In this document: piece after piece, positions 36,115 to 45,471 of the stretch
Position numbering within the stretch: the first letter of the stretch is position 1
Layout of the letters: every line of letters starts with the position of its first letter
Assembly (NCBI GenBank): GCA_900199655.1
Contig: FZRE01000013.1
Location: forward strand, 59,346-123,345
DNA length: 64,000 nt
Reading direction: 5' to 3'
DNA from: Prevotellaceae bacterium KH2P17
GTDB lineage: Bacteria; Bacteroidota; Bacteroidia; Bacteroidales; Bacteroidaceae
Translations under genes and position numbers: made by a program
Notes under the pieces: model-generated
Told to the model about the DNA's origin: nothing
Databases searched by the model: none
What the model saw: the letters and a program-made list of their open reading frames with translations, nothing else

Positions 36115-36291
36115 TTGTTCGATAAGTGCAGAGGGTTCAGAACAGCAATATACAGGTGCCGGACATCATTTCAAACAAGCCGGATAGAATGATATGTCGC
36201 AGGCATTGCTTTGCCAGTAAAGTGCAATTCGGAAACGTTGTGGCTCCTGACAATTACCTGGAGCAGGGACAAACATGTCCAGGAATACCTT

Positions 36292-37638
36292 TCATAAGAT
36301 ATTAATAACCAGCACTTTCTTAGTTGTTTCTCGAATGCTTACTTCATTACTTGCCCTGCGGGTAACTATCCAAACTATTTTGTCAGCAGCATCGGTGAGG
36401 ACAAGCTGGTGACGCTTCTCGATTACATTCATCTTTAAGTCGGTCATAAAATCGCTTACCAGCTTGCTTCCCGTCATTCCGTAGGGTACAAAACGGTCGC
36501 CCTCCTTGGCGTACCTGATGTGAAGCGGGAACTCAACCTTGTCGGCATCCAGATGAATTTCGTCCGGTCGCCTGGATAATTGATAATTTTTGCCGATTTC
36601 ATCGATACGAACGTTGAATTTAATCTCATCGTTGAACCGGTAGCATCCAGTCTCTGGTATCGTCAGTTCAGGGTATAGAGGCGTTATGGGTTCCACTATC
36701 AGCTGGCCACGGTCTATCAGTGCCTCGTGTGAACTCGAGCTGTAAATGGTTCCTGAAGGTGCATCAAGGTTCTCGGCTATCTGCTGCGAGACAGGGGCGG
36801 GGAAGTGGAAGTCTTTCAGCAAATACCAGACGTAATACTCGGGGGATGCGAATTTCCGGATGTCGGCAATGCTAACCGAGAGGCTGTCGGCTCGGTTATC
36901 GGCTTGCAGGTAATAGACAACGTGGCGCTTGATGTCTTTTTCCAGGCTGTCGGTTATTATCTTTTCAGCTTCCGACAGGTGTTCAGCTGCTTTCAGGATA
37001 TTGTCAATGGCTGCCGGAGTAATTTGCAGCAGTTGCGGTACGACGTTCAGACGTATTTTGTTGCGCTGCACATCGTCTGTCAGATTGCTGCTGTCGGTAA
37101 CATAATCTTGTTGAATGTTATCCAAATAACTGATTATTGCCGAATGGTTTACACATAAGAGCGGCCGTAATATGTACCCGTTCTTAGGCGCAATGCCGGT
37201 GAGTCCGTGTATGCCAGTTCCCCTGAGCAGGTTCAGAAGGATGGTTTCCAAGCTGTCGTCCTGGTGGTGGGCTACGCAGATACCATCAAACCCGAGGTCG
37301 TTGCGCAGCTGTTCGAAATACGTGTAACGCAGTTCGCGGGCGGCCATCTCTATGCTTACATGATGAAGATTGGCGTAAGTACGGGTATCGAAGTGAGCGA
37401 TGTGCAGGCTTACTTGGTGCCGGTTGCAGAGTTGCCTGCAAAATGTCTCATCTCTGGCAGACTCTTGTCCGCGCAAGTTAAAGTTGCAGTGAACCGCCTC
37501 TATCTGATAGCCCAGCTGCAGAAGGACACGCAGCAATGCGACACTGTCGGCTCCGCCGGACAGGGCGACGAGGTATTTTCCCTTGCCATCCATTAACTCA
37601 TGCCGGGTTATAAAATCAGATACGGTCTTATTCAACAT
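36292..37638 (-). CDS. tilS: tRNA(Ile)-lysidine synthetase
   Basis: Converts C34 of the AUA-reading tRNA-Ile to lysidine using ATP and lysine, an essential step. Length 448 aa. The PP-loop ATPase motif is ALSGGADSVALL (about 25-36). The linker and the C-terminal TilS substrate-binding domain (about 370-448, RYAKEGDRFVPYGMTGSK) are complete. It overlaps the 3' end of the upstream methyltransferase gene by 11 bp and is the last gene of a three-gene unit. Confidence 0.96.
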   Translation of the reverse strand: MLNKTVSDFITRHELMDGKGKYLVALSGGADSVALLRVLLQLGYQIEAVHCNFNLRGQESARDETFCRQLCNRHQVSLHIAHFDTRTYANLHHVSIEMAARELRYTYFEQLRNDLGFDGICVAHHQDDSLETILLNLLRGTGIHGLTGIAPKNGYILRPLLCVNHSAIISYLDNIQQDYVTDSSNLTDDVQRNKIRLNVVPQLLQITPAAIDNILKAAEHLSEAEKIITDSLEKDIKRHVVYYLQADNRADSLSVSIADIRKFASPEYYVWYLLKDFHFPAPVSQQIAENLDAPSGTIYSSSSHEALIDRGQLIVEPITPLYPELTIPETGCYRFNDEIKFNVRIDEIGKNYQLSRRPDEIHLDADKVEFPLHIRYAKEGDRFVPYGMTGSKLVSDFMTDLKMNVIEKRHQLVLTDAADKIVWIVTRRASNEVSIRETTKKVLVINIL

Positions 37639-38833
37639 AGAGTACGAGGCCCTTCAGATATTCGCCTTCGGGGTGATAAATGTTAATGGGATGGTCGGCA
37701 GGCTGGTGTAGCTGGTGCAGAATGCGGACTTTACGCTGCGCCTGAGCTGCTGCAGTGAACACCGCATTGCGGAATTGCTCCTTGGTAACAACTTGAGAGC
37801 AGCTGAAAGTGAACAGAATTCCGCCGTGCTTGATGCGCTGCAGACCTTTTACATTCAGCCGGGTGTATCCTTTGAGGGCATTGTGCAGGGCGCCGCGATG
37901 CTTGGCGAAGGCCGGCGGATCAAGCACCATCAAATCGTATTTATCGTCGTTTTCATCGAGATATTTAAATGCGTCCTCGCAAAAAGCTGCATGCCTGCTG
38001 TCGTTCGGGAAGTTCATGCTGACGTTGCTGTTTGTCAGTTCAATTGCTTTGGCACTGCTGTCAACGGAATGTACGAGCTTGGCACCACCGCGCATGGCAT
38101 AGACGGAGAAGCCACCGGTATAGCAGAACATGTTGAGAACGGAGCGACCTTTGGCGTAGGCTTCGAGCAGCGACCTGTTTTCTCGTTGGTCCACAAAGAA
38201 GCCGGTCTTCTGTCCTTTCAGCCAATCGATGCGGAAACGGAGCCCGTTTTCCGTCGCAATATTATTGTCTGTGTGGCCGTAGATAAATCCGTTCTCCTGT
38301 CCTAAGTCGGCTTTGAAGGGTAGGGTAGTCTCACTCTTGTAATAAACATTGTCAATTTTGCCATCCATTACAGAAACCAGAGCGTTGCATATCTCCATCC
38401 GGCTCATGTGCATACCGACGCTGTGGGCCTGCATGACGGCTGTTTTTCCGTAGCAGTCGATGACAAGTCCCGGCAGGTTATCGCCCTCGCCGTGAACCAG
38501 TCGGTAAGTGTCATTGTCAGGATTGCAGGCTATTCCTGCAATTGCCATGCGCACGTTCAGCGCCGAGCGTATGCGTGCATTCCAGAAGTTATCGTCTATC
38601 GGTACATCGGTAAACGACAGAACTCTGACAGCAATAGAACCTATCTGATAATGACCCACGGCAATGAAGTCACCGCCGGCAGTAATAACTCGTACCACTT
38701 CTCCCTCTTCAATGCCGTCGTCCATGTGGTGGATGGCGCCGGAGAAAATCCACGGATGAAAGCGTTTGAGACTTTCTTCTTTTCCTTTTTTAAGATATAC
38801 CTGCTTATACATGTGGCGTATAGATGGTTTCAA
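37628..38833 (-). CDS. RlmI-like 23S rRNA cytosine methyltransferase
   Basis: SAM-dependent class I methyltransferase of the RlmI/YccW family, 401 aa. The N-terminal PUA domain (about 8-80) contains VYLKKGKEESLKRFHPWIFS, the RlmI-like linker follows, and the methylase domain (about 190-401) has VLNMFCYTGGFSVYA and catalytic motif LDPPAFAK. The ATG at 38812 (MYKQVYLKKGKE) may be the true start, seven codons in. It belongs to a unit with the exonuclease upstream and tilS downstream. Confidence 0.9.
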   Translation of the reverse strand: MKPSIRHMYKQVYLKKGKEESLKRFHPWIFSGAIHHMDDGIEEGEVVRVITAGGDFIAVGHYQIGSIAVRVLSFTDVPIDDNFWNARIRSALNVRMAIAGIACNPDNDTYRLVHGEGDNLPGLVIDCYGKTAVMQAHSVGMHMSRMEICNALVSVMDGKIDNVYYKSETTLPFKADLGQENGFIYGHTDNNIATENGLRFRIDWLKGQKTGFFVDQRENRSLLEAYAKGRSVLNMFCYTGGFSVYAMRGGAKLVHSVDSSAKAIELTNSNVSMNFPNDSRHAAFCEDAFKYLDENDDKYDLMVLDPPAFAKHRGALHNALKGYTRLNVKGLQRIKHGGILFTFSCSQVVTKEQFRNAVFTAAAQAQRKVRILHQLHQPADHPINIYHPEGEYLKGLVLYVE

Positions 38834-38854
38834 TGATTTAAATCTGACAGATTT

Positions 38855-39511
38855 TTACAGTTTGCACAACTCGGCTTCTTGAAGTTTCTGTGGCTCTTGC
38901 CTCATGCGCAGCTCATATTCCCCGGTGTTCTTCAGCCTCATTATTTCCTCATATAGGTTGATACATGTCCAGGCATCGGTTGCTGCATAGGCCTTCTGCT
39001 TGTCGGTCAGTATGTCCGCATCCCAGTTCGTCAGGCGCTGGCGCTTACTGATTTTCTGATGGAAGAGGTTGGCGTAGAGCTTCTGTAAGGACAAATCTTG
39101 TATTCCGATGGCCCCAACCATGTCCTGAAGGTCAACGAACTTGCCCGGAGTAAATGCCGCTCTGCGGTGGAGTGATAGCAAGTCGTCATGTAAAGAGAGT
39201 CCAACCATAGGCACCTGCTTGTTTTCCAGCAGCCTGATGATGGCCGGCGTCATGCCCGTATGGTTCAGACGGAACAGGAAACAATTCTCACGATTGGACA
39301 CCTGGAGTAGGGATACCTTGTAGTTTTGCCCCTTCTTAAAGGCCGGACGGGTCTCCGTGTCAATGCCTAAAATATCGCTTGTAAGCAGGTAATCAACCGC
39401 TTTCTCTGCTTCTCGTGGATTAATGACGACGATGATTTTTCCGGGGAAAAGTACCGTAGGTAATTCGTTTATGGCATGCTTGTCGAAAATGTTGTATATG
39501 ACTTTCTTCAT
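38855..39511 (-). CDS. 3'-5' exonuclease domain protein (RNase D-like)
   Basis: 218-aa DnaQ-fold 3'-5' exonuclease. The active-site acidic residues are in ILGIDTETRPAF (about 48-59), VGLSLHDDLLSL (about 102-113) and YAATDAWTCINLYE (about 174-187), the DEDDy arrangement of RNase D and WRN exonucleases. It lacks the HRDC domain of RNase D, so this is the short Bacteroidota type. Substrate, RNA or DNA, is unknown. First gene of the unit with rlmI-like and tilS. Confidence 0.9.
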   Translation of the reverse strand: MKKVIYNIFDKHAINELPTVLFPGKIIVVINPREAEKAVDYLLTSDILGIDTETRPAFKKGQNYKVSLLQVSNRENCFLFRLNHTGMTPAIIRLLENKQVPMVGLSLHDDLLSLHRRAAFTPGKFVDLQDMVGAIGIQDLSLQKLYANLFHQKISKRQRLTNWDADILTDKQKAYAATDAWTCINLYEEIMRLKNTGEYELRMRQEPQKLQEAELCKL

Positions 39512-39533
39512 TTCCCGTTATTGTTACAATTTG

Positions 39534-39541
39534 CAAAATTA
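39534..39541 (-). promoter_or_regulatory. Exonuclease operon promoter
   Basis: TAATTTTG on the minus strand, 23 bp before the start codon. Confidence 0.55.
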
Positions 39542-39594
39542 GGAAAAAGTTGCGAAAATATGGCTGGATATGACTTTTTTACACTATTTTTGCA

Positions 39595-39602
39595 TTTAAA
39601 AT
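39595..39602 (+). promoter_or_regulatory. ftsK operon promoter
   Basis: TATTTTTG, 15 bp before the ftsK start, giving a very short leader. Confidence 0.65.
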
Positions 39603-39617
39603 TGATAGTAAAGACAA

Positions 39618-42104
39618 ATGGCAAGAAAGAAATCTGAACGTAAACCAAAGAATGTAGGTGAAGCGGTCGGTTTTAAATCATATAATTTTAAAACGAACGA
39701 GAAGACGGATTTTATCCTTGGTCTTGTTCTCATGCTTGTTGCAATCTACATCATTATCGCGATGGTGTCGTTTCTTACAACAGGCCAGGCAGACCAGAGT
39801 CTTCTTGAAAGTCTGCGACCCGGAGAATGGATGAATACGCATCAGGTTTTTACAAACTACTGCGGTTCGTTCGGAGCCATTCTTTCGTATTTCTTCCTCT
39901 ATACAACTTTCGGTCTGCCATCGTTCCTTATACCGGCTTTCATCATCCTTGTAAGCCTTAAATTGATGCAGGCCTATACCAAGCTGAACCTCTGGAAGTG
40001 GTTTTTCGGCATGGCATTGGTCATGGTGTGGAGTTCGATAACCTTCGCGAAGTTCCTTGCTCCTATCATGGGTGACCAAGTCTATAATCCTGGTGGAAAT
40101 CATGGTGTGTTCTGTGTTCAGCATTTGGAGAACCTGGTGGGTCCTCCGGGACTTACTGCCATTCTGCTTATGGTGGCCATAGCATTCCTTACTTATTTGA
40201 GTGCAGAGACTATTACCGTCATACGCAAGGCTTTGAACCCCATCGGATACATATCTTCAAAGATAAAGATTTCGGTGACAACCGGCCCCGACAAGGACAG
40301 TTCTTCTGACGACCCAGCTGATAATGCTGAAACAGAGCTGGCCGAAGAGAAGCCTGAGGCATCGGAGTCAGAGAGCGAAAGCATTGCTTCCACGGTCGTA
40401 GACCTAACGCCAGAACCAGCTCCTGCTAAGTCTTCGCATGAACCTATTGGCCTTTCCATAACTCCAGCGGCCCGGGAAGACAAGGCGGAAACCAACTCCG
40501 ACGGTAAGCTAACTTCCGTGCAAGTGGCTTCCAATGAAGAAGAAGCGTATGGGAAGACACTCAACGCGGAGGACATTTTAAAGACTCCAATCAATCCGTT
40601 AGAGCCTTTTACAAGATATAAATACCCGACCATCGATTTGCTGAAGACCTACGACAACGACGGTAAGCCAGAAGTTGACATGGAGGAAATAAAGGCCAAC
40701 AATGCGCATATTGTCGAAGTGCTCAGCAATTTCGGAGTAACCATTAAGGAAATAAAGGCCACCGTTGGCCCCACCATTACCTTGTATGAGATTACCCCCG
40801 GCCCTGGTGTCCGCATTTCCAAGATTAAGAACTTGGAAGATGATATCGCCTTGAGTCTCTCCGCACTGGGTATCAGAATTATTGCGCCTATTCCCGGCAA
40901 GGGTACTATCGGCATCGAGGTTCCTAACAAGAAGAAGAATATCGTGTCGATGGAGAGCGTTTTGAATACAAAGAAATTCAAGGAAACGAAAATGGACTTG
41001 CCTATTTCGCTGGGAAAGACCATTACCAACGAGGTATATATGGTTGACTTGGCCAAGATACCTCACTTGCTGGTAGCCGGTGCCACAGGTCAGGGTAAGT
41101 CGGTTGGCCTGAATGCCATCATCACTTCTTTGCTGTACAAGAAACACCCAAATGAGTTGAAGTTCGTCCTGATAGATCCCAAGAAAGTTGAATTCAGCAT
41201 TTATAATAAGATAGCGCCCCATTTTATGGCCTGTCTGCCAGAGAACGAGGACGAACCGATTATAACAGATGTGCAGAAAGTGGTGCGGACTTTGAACTCG
41301 CTTTGTAAGCTGATGGATCACCGCTACGACCTGTTGAAGATGGCGGGAGTCAACAAAATCAAGGATTATAACGACAAATTCATTCATCACAAGCTCGATT
41401 TGACCAAGGGACATGAATACATGCCCTACATCGTAGTTATCATAGATGAGTTCGGCGACTTGATTATGACAGCAGGCAAGGAGGTTGAACTTCCAATAGC
41501 CCGTATCGCCCAGCTGGCCCGTGCTGTAGGTATTCACATGGTGATTGCCACACAGCGACCCACTACTAATATCATTACAGGTACCATAAAGGCCAACTTT
41601 CCGGGTCGAATGGCGTTCCGCGTAGGTGCGCAGATTGACTCCAGAACCATTCTTGACCGCAAGGGAGCCGAACGACTGATAGGGCGGGGCGACATGCTCT
41701 TCCTGAACGGCGGCGAGCCTGTGCGTGTACAGTGTGCTTTTGTCGATACACCGGAAATAGAAACCATTTCAGATTACATTGAAAGTCAACCCGGCCCGGT
41801 AGCTCCAGTTGAGTTACCCGAACCGTCGGACGACGGTCAGGGAGGCAATGGAGGTGGTGGTGCCAACATGAGCAACATAGATCCGTATTTTGAAGAAGCA
41901 GCCCATGCCATCGTCGTATCGCAGCAAGGGTCCACCAGTATGGTACAGCGGCGCTTCTCGATAGGCTACAACAGAGCCGGCAGACTGATGGACCAGTTGG
42001 AAGCTGCGGGAATTGTAGGCTCTGCACAAGGCAGCAAACCGCGTGAAGTGCTTATTCAAGATGAGAACTCACTCAATGAACTATTGGCGCGATTAAGAAG
42101 TTAA
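39618..42104 (+). CDS. ftsK: DNA translocase FtsK/SpoIIIE
   Basis: Pumps chromosome ends across the division septum and activates dimer resolution, 828 aa. Four transmembrane segments lie in residues about 28-205, followed by an acidic, Ser/Glu-rich linker (about 220-320). The motor domain has Walker A GATGQGKS (about 486-493), Walker B VVIIDEFGDL (about 605-614) and ATQRP (about 640-644). The C-terminal gamma winged-helix (about 760-828, QRRFSIGYNRAGRLMDQLE) reads KOPS polarity. First gene of a unit with lolA. Confidence 0.97.
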   Translation: MARKKSERKPKNVGEAVGFKSYNFKTNEKTDFILGLVLMLVAIYIIIAMVSFLTTGQADQSLLESLRPGEWMNTHQVFTNYCGSFGAILSYFFLYTTFGLPSFLIPAFIILVSLKLMQAYTKLNLWKWFFGMALVMVWSSITFAKFLAPIMGDQVYNPGGNHGVFCVQHLENLVGPPGLTAILLMVAIAFLTYLSAETITVIRKALNPIGYISSKIKISVTTGPDKDSSSDDPADNAETELAEEKPEASESESESIASTVVDLTPEPAPAKSSHEPIGLSITPAAREDKAETNSDGKLTSVQVASNEEEAYGKTLNAEDILKTPINPLEPFTRYKYPTIDLLKTYDNDGKPEVDMEEIKANNAHIVEVLSNFGVTIKEIKATVGPTITLYEITPGPGVRISKIKNLEDDIALSLSALGIRIIAPIPGKGTIGIEVPNKKKNIVSMESVLNTKKFKETKMDLPISLGKTITNEVYMVDLAKIPHLLVAGATGQGKSVGLNAIITSLLYKKHPNELKFVLIDPKKVEFSIYNKIAPHFMACLPENEDEPIITDVQKVVRTLNSLCKLMDHRYDLLKMAGVNKIKDYNDKFIHHKLDLTKGHEYMPYIVVIIDEFGDLIMTAGKEVELPIARIAQLARAVGIHMVIATQRPTTNIITGTIKANFPGRMAFRVGAQIDSRTILDRKGAERLIGRGDMLFLNGGEPVRVQCAFVDTPEIETISDYIESQPGPVAPVELPEPSDDGQGGNGGGGANMSNIDPYFEEAAHAIVVSQQGSTSMVQRRFSIGYNRAGRLMDQLEAAGIVGSAQGSKPREVLIQDENSLNELLARLRS

Positions 42105-42143
42105 AGGATAAACATTAGATAATTTAAGGAAGGATAAAGGATT

Positions 42144-42752
42144 ATGAAGAAGATTGTTTTAGTATCATTCATGCTGCTGTTTGCCCTCTGTGGCAATGCT
42201 CAGAACGCAACACAGGCAAAGGCAGTCCTTGATAAAGCCGCATCTGTTGTTGGCCGTCAGGGAGGTGCCAGTGCCGATTTTAAGATAGCAAGTGCCAAAT
42301 ATGGCAATACTACCGGTACCATTTACATAAAGGGCAATAAGTTTCATGCACGCACGCCGCAGGCTGTAGTCTGGTATAATGGCAAAACCCAATGGACTTA
42401 TATGAAGAATACCAATGAGGTAAACGTCTCTACTCCGTCCGAAGCTCAGAAGATGAGCATGAACCCCTACACCTTTATCACCATGTATAAGAATGGTTAC
42501 AACCTGGGTGTCAAGACGCTTGGCTCCCGCTACCAGGTGCACCTGACAGCCCAGAATCAGAAAAGGAGCGTTCAGGAAATGTACATCATGGTTAACGCCA
42601 AGAGCTACGTTCCGACTGAAGTCAAGATGCGGCAAGGCAAAACGTGGACAACCATTGCCATCAGTAACTTCAAGGCAAAGAACCAGTCGGACAGTTTATT
42701 CGTGTTCCGCTCCAAAGACTACCCCTCTGCTGAGGTGGTAGACTTACGGTAA
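42144..42752 (+). CDS. lolA: LolA-like outer-membrane lipoprotein carrier
   Basis: 202-aa periplasmic protein with a signal peptide (about 1-20, ending CGNAQN) and a LolA-like half-barrel. FHARTPQAVVWYNGKTQWTY (about 68-87) is a typical core strand pair. It is expected to ferry lipoproteins through the periplasm. The gene follows ftsK by 39 bp, an order also seen in other bacteria, which supports the assignment. LolA proteins are divergent in sequence, so the identity rests on fold-level similarity and position. Confidence 0.85.
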   Translation: MKKIVLVSFMLLFALCGNAQNATQAKAVLDKAASVVGRQGGASADFKIASAKYGNTTGTIYIKGNKFHARTPQAVVWYNGKTQWTYMKNTNEVNVSTPSEAQKMSMNPYTFITMYKNGYNLGVKTLGSRYQVHLTAQNQKRSVQEMYIMVNAKSYVPTEVKMRQGKTWTTIAISNFKAKNQSDSLFVFRSKDYPSAEVVDLR

Positions 42753-42788
42753 CTTTGCCTGCTGCGCCCATCAACTCCATTAATCAAG

Positions 42789-44297
42789 ATGAAGCCTTTA
42801 GCCTTATTCAACGCACTGCGCAGGCATCGGAAGCTGGCCGGGAAGCGTGCCGTCAACTTTGAGCAGAACAAAACTGCCCGAGGGATGGTTTATATTGCAG
42901 GGTCACTCATGATAGTCTACCTCGTTTTTATAGCCATCATGTTTGCCCTGATAGCCAATGACAGCAGTGACGTTACGGCATTGGAGCTGATGTTCGGACT
43001 GGCTCCGTTCATCCTGCCGATTGATTTTGGTGTCCGCTTCATGGCGCAACAGACCCCCGCCCAGCTGATTAAGCCCTACGTCTTGCTGCCGATATCGCGC
43101 TATGCTTGCATCGATACGTTTATTGCCACATCCCTCTGGAACAGCGGATACTTGATTTGGCTTGCCTTGTTCCTGCCTTATTGCCTGATGGCTGTCTTGT
43201 TCAGCTATGGCGTTTGGTGCACGGTGGGGTTCTTGCTCCTGTGGTGGCTGCTCATCATGTTAGACAGCCAGTGGTACTCCATTGTCCGTACACTCATAGT
43301 AGACAGCCAGTTATGGTGGCTTCTTCCCATTGCCGTCTATGCTCTCCTGGCTACTCCAATATTCTTGGGTCAGCATGCCGGCATCGAGAAATTAATGGAA
43401 CTGTGGTCTGGCATCGGTACAGCCATCGAGCATGGCAGCGCTTTGCCTTTCCTTGTCGTATTCCTGCTGTTGGCAGGTGTTGTAGCCATTAACAGACTGT
43501 TGCAGTACAAACACATTTGGAGAGAGCTGGCTCATGTTGAAACCACCAAACTGCGGAGCGTCTCGAAGTTTGCTTTCTTAGACAAATATGGCATACAGGG
43601 CGAATATCTGAAACTTGAGATGAAGTCTATCCTCCGGAACAAGAACCCACGAAAGAGTTTCATTTCTGCATTCATGATAGTGCTCCTGTTCAGCGTCCTG
43701 ATAGTATTTACCGATGTCTACGACGGGCAGTTCATGACCAACTTCTGGTGTATATACGACTATGTTGTGTTTGGCAGCGTGCTGCTGATTAAGATCATGA
43801 GCATGGAAGGCAATTATATTGACGGCCTGATGGTGCACAAGGAAAACATTCTCTCCCTGTTTCATGCCAAATACAGCTTCTATAGCGTCATGCTCCTCTT
43901 TCCCTTTGTGCTCATGTTACCAGTCGTTTTCTCGGGTAAGTGGAGTCTTCTGATGGTATTTTCCTATGGTGTGTTCACGGCTGGTTTCCAGTATTTCGTC
44001 CTCTTCCAGATGGCTGTGTACAACAAGCAGACCATCCCTCTTAACACCAAATTCATCAGTAAGAGCGGCATAGAGAACAACTATTTCCAGATAGCTGCAC
44101 AAATGGTAGCGTTTATTGTGCCCGTGGCATTGGTATCAGTCCTGCAGAGCGTGGTGAGTCTCAACACATCTTATATCATCATGTTGGCTGTAGGACTGTT
44201 GTTCATAGCCACCAACCGCCTGTGGCTTCGCAACATTTATGCGCGAATGATGGTACGCCGATACGACAACATGGAATCGTTCAGAGCTTCAAGATAA
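42789..44297 (+). CDS. DUF5687 polytopic membrane protein
   Basis: 502 aa, with about ten to eleven hydrophobic segments in two clusters (about 33-240 and 290-490) and a cytoplasmic loop between. It resembles DUF5687 proteins, which look like permease halves of ABC-2 type exporters. No ABC ATPase gene is adjacent in this operon; the ABC-F gene nearby is soluble and on the other strand. Located between lolA and the GYF gene with 36- and 17-bp gaps. Substrate unknown. Confidence 0.75.
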   Translation: MKPLALFNALRRHRKLAGKRAVNFEQNKTARGMVYIAGSLMIVYLVFIAIMFALIANDSSDVTALELMFGLAPFILPIDFGVRFMAQQTPAQLIKPYVLLPISRYACIDTFIATSLWNSGYLIWLALFLPYCLMAVLFSYGVWCTVGFLLLWWLLIMLDSQWYSIVRTLIVDSQLWWLLPIAVYALLATPIFLGQHAGIEKLMELWSGIGTAIEHGSALPFLVVFLLLAGVVAINRLLQYKHIWRELAHVETTKLRSVSKFAFLDKYGIQGEYLKLEMKSILRNKNPRKSFISAFMIVLLFSVLIVFTDVYDGQFMTNFWCIYDYVVFGSVLLIKIMSMEGNYIDGLMVHKENILSLFHAKYSFYSVMLLFPFVLMLPVVFSGKWSLLMVFSYGVFTAGFQYFVLFQMAVYNKQTIPLNTKFISKSGIENNYFQIAAQMVAFIVPVALVSVLQSVVSLNTSYIIMLAVGLLFIATNRLWLRNIYARMMVRRYDNMESFRASR

Positions 44298-44314
44298 CTT
44301 AAAATACGAATGAA

Positions 44315-45211
44315 ATGAAATACTTTATCGTCAATAATGGTAAACAGGAAGGTCCGTTTACTATCTACGAACTGAAGGATAGGCAAATAACATCCGACAC
44401 GCTGGTTTGGGCCGAAGGAATGAAGGAATGGACTCCGGCGTGGGAAGTGAAAGAGTTGAGAGATTTGCTGTACGGCAGTCGTACCACCACAACATCCGAC
44501 GGCACAACTCCTCCGCCACCTCCAGAGCAGGCGGTGTCTCAAACCGTCCCACAAACTCCGCAGCAACCGGAGAACGTCAATCAGCCACCAAGAAAGAAGA
44601 GCCATACAGGAAGAAAAATTGCCACAGCCTTCTGCTTCTTTCTCTTGTTTGCGGTGCTGCTGTTGGCTTTTACCCGTCCCGACAGGAGAGAACACGAGGA
44701 CGCCATCAAAAGGAACCTTTGGGCAGCCCTCGACAAAGTTCAGGACAACGGAACCGAGGATGATATATTCGACATAGGGTTCAGTATGGTGCGCAAGATG
44801 CTGGGGCAACACATCATCGACGGCGCCCTTGACAACTTGCTGACCTATCACAACTATCTGCTGTTCTCCACAACCACGGCAGAGTTTGGCGGCCAGACAC
44901 GCACCGTTTCTTATGGTGTACTTGGCAAGGTGTTTACAGCCGACGATGACGACATACTGAAAGCCTTGCAGAAAGCAGGCTTCACAAGCCGGCAGGAGCA
45001 AACAACGGTGGCGCCCGTTCCTGATGATACGGTCCCGCAGGCGGAAGATACAACTGCTGACGCCGATATGGGCAATGCCGTCAAGGAGCACATAGTGAAC
45101 TCTGTAGGCAAGATGGTGAAGGAACAGGTAACGGCAAATACAGACAGTACCACGGGCAAGGGAGTAGGGAAGATAATAGATGATGTAGTCGACCTCATCA
45201 AAGGCAAATAG
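44315..45211 (+). CDS. GYF_2 (DUF4339) domain membrane protein
   Basis: 298 aa. The N-terminal GYF_2 domain (about 1-53) has the conserved QEGPFTIYEL and VWAEGMKEW. A Thr/Pro-rich linker (55-95) precedes a single transmembrane segment (101-120) and a C-terminal domain of unknown type (about 125-298). GYF domains bind proline-rich peptides in eukaryotes; in bacteria the role is unclear. No signal peptide precedes the GYF domain, which therefore faces the cytoplasm. Last gene of the ftsK unit. Confidence 0.8.
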   Translation: MKYFIVNNGKQEGPFTIYELKDRQITSDTLVWAEGMKEWTPAWEVKELRDLLYGSRTTTTSDGTTPPPPPEQAVSQTVPQTPQQPENVNQPPRKKSHTGRKIATAFCFFLLFAVLLLAFTRPDRREHEDAIKRNLWAALDKVQDNGTEDDIFDIGFSMVRKMLGQHIIDGALDNLLTYHNYLLFSTTTAEFGGQTRTVSYGVLGKVFTADDDDILKALQKAGFTSRQEQTTVAPVPDDTVPQAEDTTADADMGNAVKEHIVNSVGKMVKEQVTANTDSTTGKGVGKIIDDVVDLIKGK

Positions 45212-45278
45212 CTTTCAGCTGTCTTTCTGATTTCCTGATGCCCGGCCGTATCTCTTGACTGGATAACATCAAACAGCC

Positions 45279-45315
45279 AAAAGGCGTGTAGTCACTGTGT
45301 GATTGCGCGCCTTTT
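45279..45315. terminator. Bidirectional terminator between the GYF and ABC-F genes
   Basis: AAAAGGCG and CGCCTTTT pair, with an inner TCAC/GTGA. T-runs follow on both strands. Confidence 0.75.
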
Positions 45316-45359
45316 TGCGTTCCATCTGTATCTTTTCAGGGCGTTGGAGATATCCTTCA

Positions 45360-45431
45360 GGAACTTTCGACAAGTGTCGCACATGAATTCGACACTTGTC
45401 ACACAATCGTGCGACAAGTGTCGAAAGTTCC
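45360..45431. repeat. 72-bp dyad element, copy E
   Basis: GGAACTTTCGACA and TGTCGAAAGTTCC are perfect inverted ends. Dyads are GACAAGTGTC (45369), GACACTTGTC (45391) and GACAAGTGTC (45413), in 22-bp steps with alternating orientation. It lies in the convergent gap, 40 bp from the ABC-F stop codon. Confidence 0.92.
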
Positions 45432-45471
45432 AACAGGCAATCAAACAAACCGGAAAATGGACTGTAAAAAA

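Larger units (their letters stand above)
35741..36291. other. Convergent gap between nadE and tilS
   Basis: 551 bp. It contains the nadE terminator and the long 22-bp repeat array (35851-36114). The 175 bp next to tilS show no gene or clear terminator. Confidence 0.7.
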